Position numbers and translations under genes: made by a program. Positions 32,142-40,786 of a stretch of DNA of 64,000 nucleotides are shown here, piece after piece. Positions within the stretch are counted from its first letter, which is position 1. The number at the start of each line of letters is the position of its first letter. The notes under the pieces were generated by a model. It saw only the letters and a list, made by a program, of their open reading frames with translations. It had not been told where the DNA came from and did no database searches. Source of the stretch: Microbacterium sp. (lineage in GTDB: Bacteria; Actinomycetota; Actinomycetes; Actinomycetales; Microbacteriaceae); assembly GCA_003248655.1 (NCBI GenBank), contig QFPM01000001.1, positions 62,001-126,000 of the forward strand, written 5' to 3'.

Positions 32142-33596
32142 TCACTCGCGGCTGACGTAACCCTGGTCGAGGATGCGGGCGACGACGCGCTCGGCTGCTC
32201 TGCCATCGTCGCGGGCGTTGAAACGGTCACGCCAGCGGGCGTAGCGACCCGTGTAGGCGGCGGGCACGGTCGTGTCGGCAAGGGCGGCGGTCAGTTCCTC
32301 TTGCGTCGTCACCATCGGCCCGGGCGCGTGCGCTTCGAGGTCGAAGTAGAACCCGCGCAGGTCCTCTCGATAGTGCGCGAGGTCGGGCGTGAAGAAGACG
32401 ATCGGGCGGCCGGTCGCGGTGTAGTCGAACATCACCGAGGAGTAGTCGGTCACGAGCGCATCGGCGACGACGAGAAGGTCGGCGATGTCGGGATACGTCG
32501 TCACGTCGATCACACGCGCGCCGACCGCATCGCTGCCGGGGATGATCGTGCGCGAGTGACCGCGCACGAGAACGACGGCGCCGGTGTCGGCGGCGAGCTT
32601 CTCGAGATCGAGAAAGTCAACCATCCGATCGCGGTCGTCTCGCCAGGTGGGGGCGTAGAGGAAGACCCGCTCCCCCGGCTCGATGCCGAGAAGTGTGCGG
32701 GTGGCCGCGCCGTCACCGGTCACGAGCACGTCGTTGCGGGGGTAGCCCTCGACCCAGACCGGCCGACGGAGGAACGCGTACGCCTTCCGCAGCACGAGCT
32801 CGCTGTACGGATTCTGCGCGAGCAGCACGTCCCACCGGCGGCTCTCGCGGACGACGGCGACCATGCGGCGCGGATCGAACCCCGGCCGGTGCAGGGCGAG
32901 GCGCTTGAGCGGCGTCCCGTGCCACGTCTGCAGCACCGTCTGCCCCGCCCGGCGCGCGTACCGCCGGCGGAGCCAATCGTTGACGACGAGCAGGCGCGCC
33001 ACTCCGCGGGCACGCCACCACTGCGGCGTGCCCTCGACCACCGCGATCGCGCCCTCGGGTACCGGTACGGAGAAGTCGACGACGCTCCAGTAGCGGACCA
33101 CACCCGGGGCCACGCGCGCGAGCTCGCGATCGATAGCGCGCGGATTGCAGCTGGCGTTGCGGCCGTAGAAGCTCTCGAAGAACACGGCGTTCTCGAGCTC
33201 GCCGGGCCGTGTCGCATATCGCCGTTCGAGCGCCGCCTGGCCGTCGCCCGATTCGTACGCGGGGTCGATCGGCGCTCCGATACGCAGGATGCCGCCGGTC
33301 AGCTCCACACGAAAGGTCGGGGTGGCGACCGCTAGGGCCGACACGTCTGATCCCAGGACCGTGCCGTCGGACGCCACGACCCGGAGGTCATAGTCACCGC
33401 TCGGCAACGGCAGACCGGCCGCGCCCCATCGGTCGGCGAGGAGCGGCAGCCGCGCGGTCCACGTCTTGCCGCGGCCGGTGAGCCGAGCCTCGACGCGCGC
33501 ACGCCGTCCGTCGAGCGTGACGCTCTGCGGCCGAGCGCCGACGCCCGAGAGCACGAGCGCGGGCACCGCCTCGTCGATGCGGGCCGTGATCGTCAC
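32142..33596 (-). CDS. CDP-glycerol glycerophosphotransferase family protein (two-domain)
   Basis: 484 residues. The first 110 or so form a beta-rich domain (PSGDYDLRVVASDG), then comes the catalytic region: VLQTWHGTPLKRLALHRP, LYAPTWRDDRDRM, VLVRGHSRT and VTDYSSVMFDYTATGRPIVFFTPD. The motifs are complete for a TagF-type polymerase or primase. GTG 33596 overlaps the stop of the upstream paralogue (GTGA). The frame stays open upstream, but that part is out of phase with any family. Confidence 0.85.
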   Translation of the reverse strand: MTITARIDEAVPALVLSGVGARPQSVTLDGRRARVEARLTGRGKTWTARLPLLADRWGAAGLPLPSGDYDLRVVASDGTVLGSDVSALAVATPTFRVELTGGILRIGAPIDPAYESGDGQAALERRYATRPGELENAVFFESFYGRNASCNPRAIDRELARVAPGVVRYWSVVDFSVPVPEGAIAVVEGTPQWWRARGVARLLVVNDWLRRRYARRAGQTVLQTWHGTPLKRLALHRPGFDPRRMVAVVRESRRWDVLLAQNPYSELVLRKAYAFLRRPVWVEGYPRNDVLVTGDGAATRTLLGIEPGERVFLYAPTWRDDRDRMVDFLDLEKLAADTGAVVLVRGHSRTIIPGSDAVGARVIDVTTYPDIADLLVVADALVTDYSSVMFDYTATGRPIVFFTPDLAHYREDLRGFYFDLEAHAPGPMVTTQEELTAALADTTVPAAYTGRYARWRDRFNARDDGRAAERVVARILDQGYVSRE

Positions 33597-34855
33597 GCCT
33601 GACTCCCCTCGATCGGTGCATGCGGCTCGGCGCCGAGCAGGTTCCGCACGACGCGGTAGACGCGCTCGGTGTTCCGTCCGTCCGAGTATGCATGCATCCG
33701 CGCGCTGAGCGAGCGGGCGCGCTCGACGCGCCCGGCATGGACATCGGCATCCGTCAGCACCGCGCGCAGCTGCGCGATGAGCTCCCGCCAGCCGCGCGCG
33801 GGGTCCGGCCCGGCGACGTCGGCGTAGGTGCCGTAGAAGCCGCGGGTGCGCGCGTAATCGTCCAGGTCGGGAGCGAAGAAGAGCGTCGGCAGCGGCACGA
33901 GCCCCGCGTCGAACGCGAGCGACGAATAGTCGGTCACGAGCACGTCGAGTCCCGGGAGGAGCGGCGTGATGTCGGCGACGACCTCGCTGCCGAAGGGTCG
34001 GATGCGGTCGAACTCGACCCGCTCGCCGCCGCCGAGGTGGTGTGAACGGACGAGCAGGATGGCGCCGGCATCCTCGAGCACCTGACGAAGCGCGGCGAGA
34101 TCGCTGGATGCCGGGAGCGCGGGATCGTCGCTTCCGTCGCGCCACGTCGGGGCGTAGAGCACGAGCCGGGCGTCGTCGTCGAGTTGTCCGAGGAGCTCTC
34201 CGAGCCGCGCTCTTGCCGTGCGGCGACGGTCCGCGGCGCTTCCGGCGGAGAGGACGTCGCTGCGCGGCTCGCCGGTGACGGGCACGGCGGCGCTGTCGAG
34301 GCCGAAGGCGGATTCGAGGCGGCCCCGCACGAGGTCCGACGCCGCCGGCAGCACCCGGATGCGCCGCTGCGTTCGCCGGTACAGCACCGCGAGCACCCGC
34401 GAGATCGCGCCCGACGCGAACGCCACGGGACTCGCGGTCGTGACGGCGGCATCCAGCCCGATGCGCTTGAGCGGGATGCCGTGCCACAGCTGCACGATCA
34501 CGCCGCCGGTGGCGGCATACCGGTTGACGTCGCCGAAGCCGTGCGTGACCACCGTCACGGCGGCGCGAGCGGTCAGCCAGAACCCGCGCAGCGAGTCCTT
34601 CCGCGCGAACGGGATGCCGTGCGCGGTCGCGTCCGCGGCATCCCGCGTCGATCCGGTGAGCCACACGGCTCGCTCACCGTGGTCGCGGGCGACCTGCCAG
34701 AGCGCCCACGCGCCGTCGGCGACACCCGTCGCCGAGCCGAAGACCCACAGGTCGCGCGAGCGTGGGATGAGAAGCGTCGCGAGGCGGCCGCCGAGGTACA
34801 GCGGGATGCGCAGGAGCTTCCCGGCGTTGCCGGCGCCGAACGAGAAGGACGCCAC
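33593..34855 (-). CDS. CDP-glycerol glycerophosphotransferase family protein
   Basis: 420 residues. VIVQLWHGIPLKRIGLDA, LYAPTWRDGSDDP, LVRSHHLGGGERVEF and VTDYSSLAFDAGLVPLPTLFFAPDLDDY give the full motif series. Paralogue of the next gene, with which it forms a two-gene unit. GTG 34855 has TAGGCT 6 nt upstream. The pair could act in series on one polymer (priming and chain growth), as TagB and TagF do; this is inference. Confidence 0.83.
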   Translation of the reverse strand: MASFSFGAGNAGKLLRIPLYLGGRLATLLIPRSRDLWVFGSATGVADGAWALWQVARDHGERAVWLTGSTRDAADATAHGIPFARKDSLRGFWLTARAAVTVVTHGFGDVNRYAATGGVIVQLWHGIPLKRIGLDAAVTTASPVAFASGAISRVLAVLYRRTQRRIRVLPAASDLVRGRLESAFGLDSAAVPVTGEPRSDVLSAGSAADRRRTARARLGELLGQLDDDARLVLYAPTWRDGSDDPALPASSDLAALRQVLEDAGAILLVRSHHLGGGERVEFDRIRPFGSEVVADITPLLPGLDVLVTDYSSLAFDAGLVPLPTLFFAPDLDDYARTRGFYGTYADVAGPDPARGWRELIAQLRAVLTDADVHAGRVERARSLSARMHAYSDGRNTERVYRVVRNLLGAEPHAPIEGSQA

Positions 34856-34861
34856 CCCGCG

Positions 34862-34867
34862 AGCCTA
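34862..34867 (-). promoter_or_regulatory. -10 element of the two-gene glycerophosphotransferase unit
   Basis: TAGGCT on the minus strand, 6 nt before GTG 34855: leaderless pattern. Confidence 0.5.
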
Positions 34868-34906
34868 TCGCGGGGTGGCGTCCGAGTACCCGGGCGGCGA
34901 GCCGAC

Positions 34907-36592
34907 TCAGTCGGTGAGCGTGCCGAGCGTCACCTCGACGGAGACGGTCTTGCCGCCGCGCTCGTAGACGAGCGTGGCCTTGCTGCCCGCGGCGAGCGCG
35001 CGCACCTGGGCGGTCAGGTCGGTGGCATCCGTAATCGGGAAGCCGTTGAACGAGGTGACGACGTCGCCTTCCTTCAGCCCCGCCGCGGCGGCTGCGCCGC
35101 CCGAGGTCACCTGGGCGATGTACGCACCGGCGGTCGTGGCACCCTCCTGGGTTGCGGCGTCACGGACGCCCGCACCGAGCAGACCGTGCGTCGCCTCGCC
35201 GTTCTTCATGAGCTCGTCGCTCACGCGCTTGACGATGTCGGAGGGGATCGAGAACCCCACCCCGATCGACCCCGACTGGCTGGAGCTCGAGCTGCCGGTC
35301 GAGGCGATCGCGACGTTGATGCCGATGAGCTTTCCGTCGCCGTTCACGAGCGCGCCTCCGGAGTTGCCCGGGTTGATCGAGGCGTCCGTCTGGATGACGG
35401 CGATCGAGATCGAGCTGGTCGCCGACTGCTGCTGGCCCTGGCCGAAATCGAACTGGAACGGCGATTCGCCCTGGCCGGGCTCCTGCTCCTCCTGGTCGCC
35501 GCTGTCGGGCGCAGCCGACGAGGCGATCTGGATGGACCGGTTGAGCGCGCTGACGATACCGGTGGTGACGGTGTTCGACAGCCCGAGGGGCGCGCCGACG
35601 GCGACAGCCTGGTCGCCGACATTGAGCTTGCTCGAATCGGCGAACTCGATCGGAGTGAGGCCCGAGGCATCCGTGAGCTTGATGACCGCGAGGTCGTAGG
35701 TCGGGTCGGTGCCGACGATCGTCGCCGCGTAGACCTTGCCGTCGGACGTGGTGACCGACAGCTTCGCGTCGGCGGTCTCACCGTCGAGCGTCACGACGTG
35801 CGTGTTGGTGACGACGTAGCCGTCCTCCGTGAGGATGACGCCCGAGCCGGTTCCGCCCGATGACCCCGAGGATGCCGAGATCGTGACGACACTGGGCACG
35901 ACCTTGGCGGCGATCGCCGTGGTCTGGTTCACCGAGTCGGGGTTGTTGACCGTGACGGTCGTGGGGCCGCTCGTGACGACCGTCTGCGGCTGCGCGAAGA
36001 AAGACGCGCCCGCGGCGGATGCGCCGATCCCCGCCGCTCCGCCGACGAGGGCGGCCGCGACCATGATGCCCACGACCTTGCCGGCGCCCACCCTTCCGGT
36101 GGGTGCGTCCGCGGTGTGCGTCGTCGCGGTGTACGGGGCGGTGGCCTGCGTGCCCGCCGGGGCGGCGCCGTACGGAGTCGTCTGCTGGGCCGTGTACTGC
36201 GCGGTGGCCTCGGCGTATGTCGGCACGCGCGGCGCCGTGTACTGCGGCTGGCCGGGATACGCGCCGTAGGGCTGCGGCGCGGCCTGTTGCGGCGCGGCGT
36301 GCGTCGGTGCGGCCTGTTGCGGCGCGGCCTGTTGCGGTGCAGCGTGCTGCGGTGCCGCAGGTGTCTGCGCGGCCGCGGGCGGCTGCGGCGCGGCGCGCGT
36401 CGGGGCGGCGGCCGCGGGCTGCGGTGCGACGCCGGGCTGCGCCGGGGGCGCCGTCGGCGCAGTGGCGGATGCCGCCTCGGCGGCCGCCTGCGCGGGCACC
36501 GGCGGTCGCGAGCTGTCTGCCGCGTCCACGGCATCCACGGATGCGTTCTGCGAGGCCTGCGGTTCGTTCGGGGTGGCGGTGTTGTCGCTCAT
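34907..36592 (-). CDS. HtrA/DegP-like serine protease with repetitive N-terminus
   Basis: 561 residues. The N-terminal cytoplasmic part (about 1-185) is rich in Pro, Gln, Ala and Thr with AAPQQ-type repeats. One membrane helix follows (VVGIMVAAALVGGAAGIG), then a trypsin-like domain with catalytic His (VVTNTHVV), Asp (YDLAVIKL) and Ser (NPGNSGGAL), and a PDZ domain at the end (GDVVTSFNGFPI). It degrades or refolds damaged envelope proteins. ATG 36592 has AAGGA 6 nt upstream. Confidence 0.92.
   Translation of the reverse strand: MSDNTATPNEPQASQNASVDAVDAADSSRPPVPAQAAAEAASATAPTAPPAQPGVAPQPAAAAPTRAAPQPPAAAQTPAAPQHAAPQQAAPQQAAPTHAAPQQAAPQPYGAYPGQPQYTAPRVPTYAEATAQYTAQQTTPYGAAPAGTQATAPYTATTHTADAPTGRVGAGKVVGIMVAAALVGGAAGIGASAAGASFFAQPQTVVTSGPTTVTVNNPDSVNQTTAIAAKVVPSVVTISASSGSSGGTGSGVILTEDGYVVTNTHVVTLDGETADAKLSVTTSDGKVYAATIVGTDPTYDLAVIKLTDASGLTPIEFADSSKLNVGDQAVAVGAPLGLSNTVTTGIVSALNRSIQIASSAAPDSGDQEEQEPGQGESPFQFDFGQGQQQSATSSISIAVIQTDASINPGNSGGALVNGDGKLIGINVAIASTGSSSSSQSGSIGVGFSIPSDIVKRVSDELMKNGEATHGLLGAGVRDAATQEGATTAGAYIAQVTSGGAAAAAGLKEGDVVTSFNGFPITDATDLTAQVRALAAGSKATLVYERGGKTVSVEVTLGTLTD
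36281..36355. repeat. Five 15-bp units in the HtrA gene
   Basis: Units of 15 bp begin at 36281, 36296, 36311, 36326 and 36341, three of them GGCCTGTTGCGG(C/T)GC. They encode degenerate AAPQQ/AAPTH pentapeptides of the cytoplasmic N-terminus; the number of units may vary. Confidence 0.8.
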
Positions 36593-36694
36593 GTGTTTCC
36601 TTCTTCCCAAGACGTGCCCAGCATGCCGCGCGAGTCTGTGCGTTGGTTATGGCCGCACCCCGATCAGCCTATGTGTGTGGCCTGGGGCGGGCTG

Positions 36695-36700
36695 TAGCCT
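36695..36700 (+). promoter_or_regulatory. -10 element of the nucleosidase gene
   Basis: TAGCCT, 6 nt before ATG 36707: leaderless pattern. Confidence 0.5.
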
Positions 36701-36706
36701 GGCTCG

Positions 36707-37333
36707 ATGCCGAAGAAGTTGCTCGTCGCGGCCGTCGCGGAGGAACTCGCCGCCTTCCCCGCGCCGCTGCCCGGCTACAACCGACTCGTGACCGGGCCCG
36801 GAAAACTCAACGCCGCGGTTCTGCTCAGCGAGGCGCTCGAACGCGCGGAATACGAGGAGGTGCTCGTCGTGGGGACCTCGGGTCTCGTCGACGCTGACAC
36901 CGAGGACGACCTCGAGGGCAGGGTGTTCGAGGTGAGCGCGGCCGTGCAGCACGACGTCACCGACCTCGACGGGGTGCGCGGGCGTCACATCTCGCTTCGC
37001 GAACGGATCGAGCTCGGGCATCCGGGAGTCGTCGTCGCCACCGGCGATAGTTTCGTCGACGACGCGGAGGAGGCCGCCTTTATCCGATCGCTCGGCGCCC
37101 GCCTCGTCGACATGGAGACCTACGCCTACGCGTGGGTCTCGCAGCGCCGCGGCGTGCCCATACGGGTCGTGCGCGCCGTGTCCGACCGTGCGCAGGACGG
37201 CGCGACGGCACGGTGGGATGAGGTCGTGACCACCTGCAGTCGCTGGCTGTGGGAGTACGTCGCGCGCGAGGGCATCGTGGCGGATGCGGCGGACGCCCCT
37301 TCATCCGGCGCAGATGACGGCCATCCCCGCTGA
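36707..37333 (+). CDS. Nucleoside phosphorylase / nucleosidase-like protein
   Basis: 208 residues. LVVGTSGLVD, GDSFVDDAEEAAFI and ARLVDMETYAYAWVSQRRGVPI follow the PNP/MTA-SAH nucleosidase fold; the VDMETYA segment corresponds to the substrate-ribose-binding V-D-M-E motif, and RAVSDRAQDG to the catalytic Asp region. It probably cleaves or phosphorolyses a purine nucleoside; which one is not clear. Start supported by the leaderless -10. Confidence 0.8.
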   Translation: MPKKLLVAAVAEELAAFPAPLPGYNRLVTGPGKLNAAVLLSEALERAEYEEVLVVGTSGLVDADTEDDLEGRVFEVSAAVQHDVTDLDGVRGRHISLRERIELGHPGVVVATGDSFVDDAEEAAFIRSLGARLVDMETYAYAWVSQRRGVPIRVVRAVSDRAQDGATARWDEVVTTCSRWLWEYVAREGIVADAADAPSSGADDGHPR

Positions 37334-37400
37334 TAACCGCAGATTGCGCCGGATGAAGCCCGCGCTCCGGGCACGACGGCTCGGATGCCGGTCAGCGCGG

Positions 37401-37406
37401 TAGCCT
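37401..37406 (+). promoter_or_regulatory. -10 element of the aminotransferase gene
   Basis: TAGCCT, 7 nt before ATG 37414; a GTG lies 4 nt after it at 37411. Confidence 0.45.
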
Positions 37407-37413
37407 GGCCGTG

Positions 37414-38619
37414 ATGCGTGAGATACCGGGCGCCTGGCGCCGTACCGCCCGCGGCGCAGGCCTGCTGAGCGCCGACGGCGTGCCGGCCCCCACGATCTTC
37501 GCCGAGATGACCGCGCTCGCGGTGCGGACGGGAGCGATCAACCTCGGTCAGGGCTTCCCGGACGAAGACGGTCCGCGCGAGGTCACCGAGGCGGCGCGCG
37601 CCGCGATCGCCTCGGGCGCAAATCAGTACGCACCCGGTCGCGGGGTCCCCGCGCTCCTCGAGGCGATCGCGGGTCACCAGCGGCGGTTCTACGGGGTCGA
37701 GCTCGACCCGCAGCGCGAGATCCTCGTGACCGCCGGGGCCACCGAGGCTCTCGCTGCGACGCTGCTTGCGCTCATCGACTCCCCCGACGACGAGGTGGTC
37801 GTCTTCGAGCCGTACTACGACTCATACGCGGCCTGTGTCGCCCTCGCCGGCGCACGGCTCGTGCCGGTGCCACTCACCTTCCCCGACTTCCAACCCGATC
37901 TCGACGCCCTCGCGGGTGCAGTCACCGACCGCACCCGCATCATCCTCGTCAACGATCCCCACAACCCGACCGGCGCTGTCTTCGCACCCGAGACCCGCGC
38001 CGAGATCGTGCGCCTCGCCGAGCGTCACGACGCGATCATCGTCACGGATGAGGTTTACGAGCACCTGCGCTTCGATCGCGCTCATGTGCCGCTCGCGACG
38101 CTACCGGGAGCCGCCGAGCGCACCCTCACCATCTCGTCAGGCGGCAAGACGTTCTCACTCACCGGCTGGAAGATCGGCTGGATCTCGGGACCCGCCGACC
38201 TCGTCGACGCCGTGCTCGCCGTCAAGCAGTTCCTCACGTACACCAACGGCACACCCTTCCAACCGGCGATCGCGACGGGCCTCGGCCTGCCGGATGCCTA
38301 CTTCACCGGCATCGCCGACGCCCTCCGCGGCAAGCGCGACCTGCTCGGCGACGGGCTTCGCGCAGCGGGTTTCGAGGTCTCGACGCCCGCCGGGTCGTAC
38401 TTCACCGTCGCCGATGCCGCGCCGTTCCTCGAGGACGGGCAGGATGCCGCGGACTTCTGCCGCGCCCTCCCGGGCCGCGCGGGCGTCGTCGCGATCCCGG
38501 TGACGGCATTCGTGTCACCGGAGCATCGGCCCCGCTATGCGTCGCTCGTCCGCTTCGCGGCCTGCAAGCGCACAGAGGTCATCGCCGAGGCGAGCCGTCG
38601 CCTGGCGACCCTCGCCTGA
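37414..38619 (+). CDS. Class I/II pyridoxal-phosphate aminotransferase
   Basis: 401 residues. NLGQGFPDEDGP, NQYAPGRGVPALLEAIAGHQ, VTAGATEALAA, NDPHNPTGAVF and the PLP-lysine motif SSGGKTFSLTGWKIGW are typical of fold-type I family Ig enzymes (YbdL methionine aminotransferase, kynurenine-type and DapC succinyldiaminopimelate aminotransferases). The exact substrate cannot be set. ATG 37414 fits the -10 spacing better than GTG 37411. Converges on the nitrilase gene. Confidence 0.88.
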   Translation: MREIPGAWRRTARGAGLLSADGVPAPTIFAEMTALAVRTGAINLGQGFPDEDGPREVTEAARAAIASGANQYAPGRGVPALLEAIAGHQRRFYGVELDPQREILVTAGATEALAATLLALIDSPDDEVVVFEPYYDSYAACVALAGARLVPVPLTFPDFQPDLDALAGAVTDRTRIILVNDPHNPTGAVFAPETRAEIVRLAERHDAIIVTDEVYEHLRFDRAHVPLATLPGAAERTLTISSGGKTFSLTGWKIGWISGPADLVDAVLAVKQFLTYTNGTPFQPAIATGLGLPDAYFTGIADALRGKRDLLGDGLRAAGFEVSTPAGSYFTVADAAPFLEDGQDAADFCRALPGRAGVVAIPVTAFVSPEHRPRYASLVRFAACKRTEVIAEASRRLATLA

Positions 38620-38627
38620 GCGCGATT

Positions 38628-38642
38628 CCCGCGCAGCGCGGG
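38628..38642. terminator. Short hairpin between convergent genes
   Basis: CCCGCGCAGCGCGGG can form a 6-bp stem. It is 9 nt after the aminotransferase stop and just past the nitrilase stop, so it may end both transcripts. Confidence 0.4.
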
Positions 38643-38649
38643 CTGTCGC

Positions 38650-39468
38650 TTAGCGCGGCTCGACGCGGAAACGTCGAAGCGACAGCGCGGGATTGACCCG
38701 CCGCACGCGCTCCACGGCCCCGGCATCCACGAAGGCGACCGCGACGTCCGTGCCGGTCCCGACACCGGCGAGCTCCACGCCCTGCGGGTCGACGACGATC
38801 GAGGTGCCGACGCCGAGCGGCGGCGGGTGGTCTGCGCCCGCGAGGTACAGCGTGTTCTCGATCGCGCGGGCGTGCAGCAGCGTCCGCCAGTGGTGCTCCT
38901 TGAGCGGCCCCCGCACCCACTCGGCGGCCACGAGCACGGCGTGCGCGCCGGCATCCGCGAGCACCCGCGCAACCTCGGGGAAGCGAAGGTCGTAGCAGGT
39001 CATGAGCGCGAAGCGCACGCCATCGACGTCAAAGGTCTCGGGGGCGACGACGTCCCCCGGCTCGACCCAGTCAGACTCGCGCTGGCCGAACGCGTCGTAC
39101 AGGTGCAGCTTGCGGTAGACCGCGAGCACACGATCGCCGTCGACGGCGACGACCGCGTTACGGACGCGACCCGCGTCTCCTCGCTCCACGAGGCCCGCGA
39201 CCACAATGGCCCCGTGCCGGATCGCGATCTCCTGCAGGCCCGTCGTGAACGCCCCGCCCACCTCCTGCGCGTGCGCGCTCAGGCTGTCGTCGAACGGGTC
39301 GACGAAGTAGCTCGAATACTCCGGAAAGAGGACGACGGATGCCCCTCGCGACACCGCGCGCGCCGTCAGCGCGTCGATCTGCTCAAGGTTCGCGTTCTCG
39401 TCGGCGGTAGGGGCGAACTGGGCGACCGCAACGCCGACAGGCGAGGGCGACGCGGCATCCTGTGTCAT
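38650..39468 (-). CDS. Nitrilase-superfamily carbon-nitrogen hydrolase
   Basis: 272 residues. The catalytic triad is visible: Glu in VVLFPEYSSYF, Lys in YRKLHLYDAFG and Cys in MTCYDLRFPE. The DAFG-x-x-E and the layout match the branch that holds omega-amidase and deaminated-glutathione amidase (Nit1-type). Transamination beside omega-amidase is a known pairing for alpha-keto-acid amides; the aminotransferase lies tail to tail with this gene, so a joint role is possible but unproven. ATG 39468 is chosen; ATG 39477 is an alternative. Confidence 0.87.
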   Translation of the reverse strand: MTQDAASPSPVGVAVAQFAPTADENANLEQIDALTARAVSRGASVVLFPEYSSYFVDPFDDSLSAHAQEVGGAFTTGLQEIAIRHGAIVVAGLVERGDAGRVRNAVVAVDGDRVLAVYRKLHLYDAFGQRESDWVEPGDVVAPETFDVDGVRFALMTCYDLRFPEVARVLADAGAHAVLVAAEWVRGPLKEHHWRTLLHARAIENTLYLAGADHPPPLGVGTSIVVDPQGVELAGVGTGTDVAVAFVDAGAVERVRRVNPALSLRRFRVEPR

Positions 39469-39532
39469 ACGCTCCATCCTCGCGTGCGAGCGCGGATGCC
39501 TGCAACGCGCGCCGCGCCCCACCAACCCGTGC

Positions 39533-39538
39533 TAGGCT
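39533..39538 (+). promoter_or_regulatory. -10 element of tRNA-fMet
   Basis: TAGGCT, 12 nt before the tRNA 5' end. Confidence 0.4.
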
Positions 39539-39550
39539 TGATTCTCGTGC

Positions 39551-39624
39551 CGCGGGGTGGAGCAGCTCGGTAGCTCGCTGGGCTCATAACCCAGAGGTCG
39601 CAGGTTCAAATCCTGTCCCCGCAA
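39551..39624 (+). tRNA. Initiator tRNA-fMet (anticodon CAT)
   Basis: The anticodon stem CTGGG/CCCAG carries the three G-C pairs of initiators around loop CTCATAA, with CAT at 39585-39587. C1 faces A72 as a mismatch, which allows formylation. The T arm is GCAGG-TTCAAAT-CCTGT. CCA is not encoded. Confidence 0.96.
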
Positions 39625-39684
39625 CGAAAAACAGCCCCTGATCTGGTTCTTCCAGCTCAGGGGCTGTTGGTTTCCCGCGGGAGC

Positions 39685-40164
39685 TCACCGCTCGACGTTG
39701 CCAACGAGCGCCGTGTCCACATCCTCGAGAAAACGGATGACAGCGCGCAGGGAGTCGTCGTCGAAACCCTCCACGACCCGCCGCATCCGCTGCATCCGCT
39801 CGCCCAGGTGGCGATAGAACTCGGCGCGCGCCGTCTCGGTGAGGACGATGATCCGCGCGCGACGGTCGCTCGGGTGGGCGCGCCGCTCGACATGGCCCCG
39901 CTCTGTCAGCCGATCGAGGAGCTTCGTCGTGGATGCCGTCGAAATGGCGAGGTGCTCGGCGATGTCGTGCGGCGAAACCCACTCTCCCCGCTGCTCGCGG
40001 AGGATCAGCATCCGGAGGGCAGCGAGGTCGCTCGCGTTCATGTCCATGTCGGCGCGCAATCCGCCGTGCATCCGGTCCATCGTGTCATTGAAGGCGCGTA
40101 CAGCGGCCATGGTCTCCCATACGAGCTGATCTCGCGGACCCTGCGGTACCCATCTAGCGACCAC
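39685..40164 (-). CDS. MarR-family regulator, likely of carotenoid genes (CrtR-like)
   Basis: 159 residues. The winged helix includes MNASDLAALRMLIL, SPHDIAEHLAISTASTTKLLDRLTERGHVERR and the wing HPSDRRARIIVLTE. GTG 40164 has a perfect AGGAGG 8 nt upstream; the GTG at 40173 lies inside that site. The gene is divergent from the carotenoid operon, as is crtR in Corynebacterium glutamicum, whose product represses the crt genes and is released by prenyl diphosphates. The palindrome at 40208-40222 is the expected operator. Confidence 0.85.
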   Translation of the reverse strand: MVARWVPQGPRDQLVWETMAAVRAFNDTMDRMHGGLRADMDMNASDLAALRMLILREQRGEWVSPHDIAEHLAISTASTTKLLDRLTERGHVERRAHPSDRRARIIVLTETARAEFYRHLGERMQRMRRVVEGFDDDSLRAVIRFLEDVDTALVGNVER

Positions 40165-40166
40165 GG

Positions 40167-40196
40167 TGGACACCTCCTGTCACACAAAGGTAGTAT
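40167..40196 (+). promoter_or_regulatory. Promoter of the carotenoid operon
   Basis: TGGACA (40167-40172), 18 bp, then TAGTAT (40191-40196), predicting a start near 40203. The -35 overlaps the start of the divergent regulator gene. Confidence 0.55.
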
Positions 40197-40207
40197 CGCT
40201 GAAAAAC

Positions 40208-40222
40208 GCTAGCTAAACTAGC
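40208..40222. promoter_or_regulatory. Palindromic operator between marR-type gene and idi
   Basis: GCTAG-CTAAA-CTAGC is an AT-richer palindrome just downstream of the predicted operon start site and upstream of the idi ribosome-binding site (GAGGAG at 40226-40231). Location and symmetry suit binding by the adjacent MarR-family dimer, and it would also cover the regulator's own upstream promoter region. Confidence 0.6.
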
Positions 40223-40237
40223 AATGAGGAGAAGAAC

Positions 40238-40786
40238 GTGTCCCCGACCGATCATGTTGTGCTCCTCGATGAGAACGGCAGTGAGATCGGCACCGCTCCC
40301 AAAGCGAGCGTCCACGGACCGGACACACCCCTTCACCTGGCGTTCTCGTGCCACGTCTTCCGCGCTGACGGCTCGGTTTTGGTGACCCGCCGCGCGCTCG
40401 AGAAGAAGACGTGGCCGGGCGTCTGGACGAACTCGTTCTGCGGGCATCCCCGCCCCGCCGAGCCTGTCCTCGCCGCCGTCCGGCGCCACGCCGAACACGA
40501 ACTCGGCCTCACGCTCCACTCGATCGAACTCGCACTTCCGCTCTTTCGCTATCGCGCGATCGATGCCAACGGCATCGTCGAGAACGAGGTATGCCCCGTC
40601 TACACAGCCGTGATCGATGAGGAGCCTCGCCTCAATCCGCGCGAAGTCGCCGAAGCGCGGTGGGCCTGGCCCGCCGATCTTGCCGCCTCGATCCGAATGA
40701 CGCCGTGGGCCTTCAGCCCCTGGCTCGTGCTGCAGGCGCAGCAGCTGAACGTCTTCGACGTCGCCGCCGCTGGGGCCGGTCGATGA
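40238..40786 (+). CDS. idi: Isopentenyl-diphosphate delta-isomerase (type I)
   Basis: 182 residues. VLLDENGSEIGTAPKASVHG, TPLHLAFSCHVF, the catalytic Cys in WTNSFCGHPRP and the acid cluster in ENEVCPVYTA identify type I Nudix-fold Idi, which interconverts IPP and DMAPP. GTG start with GAGGAG 6 nt upstream. First gene of a seven-gene carotenoid operon; the overlaps show strong coupling. Confidence 0.96.
   Translation: MSPTDHVVLLDENGSEIGTAPKASVHGPDTPLHLAFSCHVFRADGSVLVTRRALEKKTWPGVWTNSFCGHPRPAEPVLAAVRRHAEHELGLTLHSIELALPLFRYRAIDANGIVENEVCPVYTAVIDEEPRLNPREVAEARWAWPADLAASIRMTPWAFSPWLVLQAQQLNVFDVAAAGAGR

Noticed and set aside
32142..34664. An 840-codon open frame covering two glycerophosphotransferase genes
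   Set aside because: The first 356 codons are Arg/Pro-rich shadow of the upstream paralogue in another frame; GTG 33596 overlapping the upstream stop is the natural start.
38620..38692. A longer inverted repeat linking the nitrilase 3' end with the spacer (CTGTCGCTT and AAGCGACAG)
   Set aside because: One arm is inside conserved coding sequence and the match is only 9 bp; probably chance.
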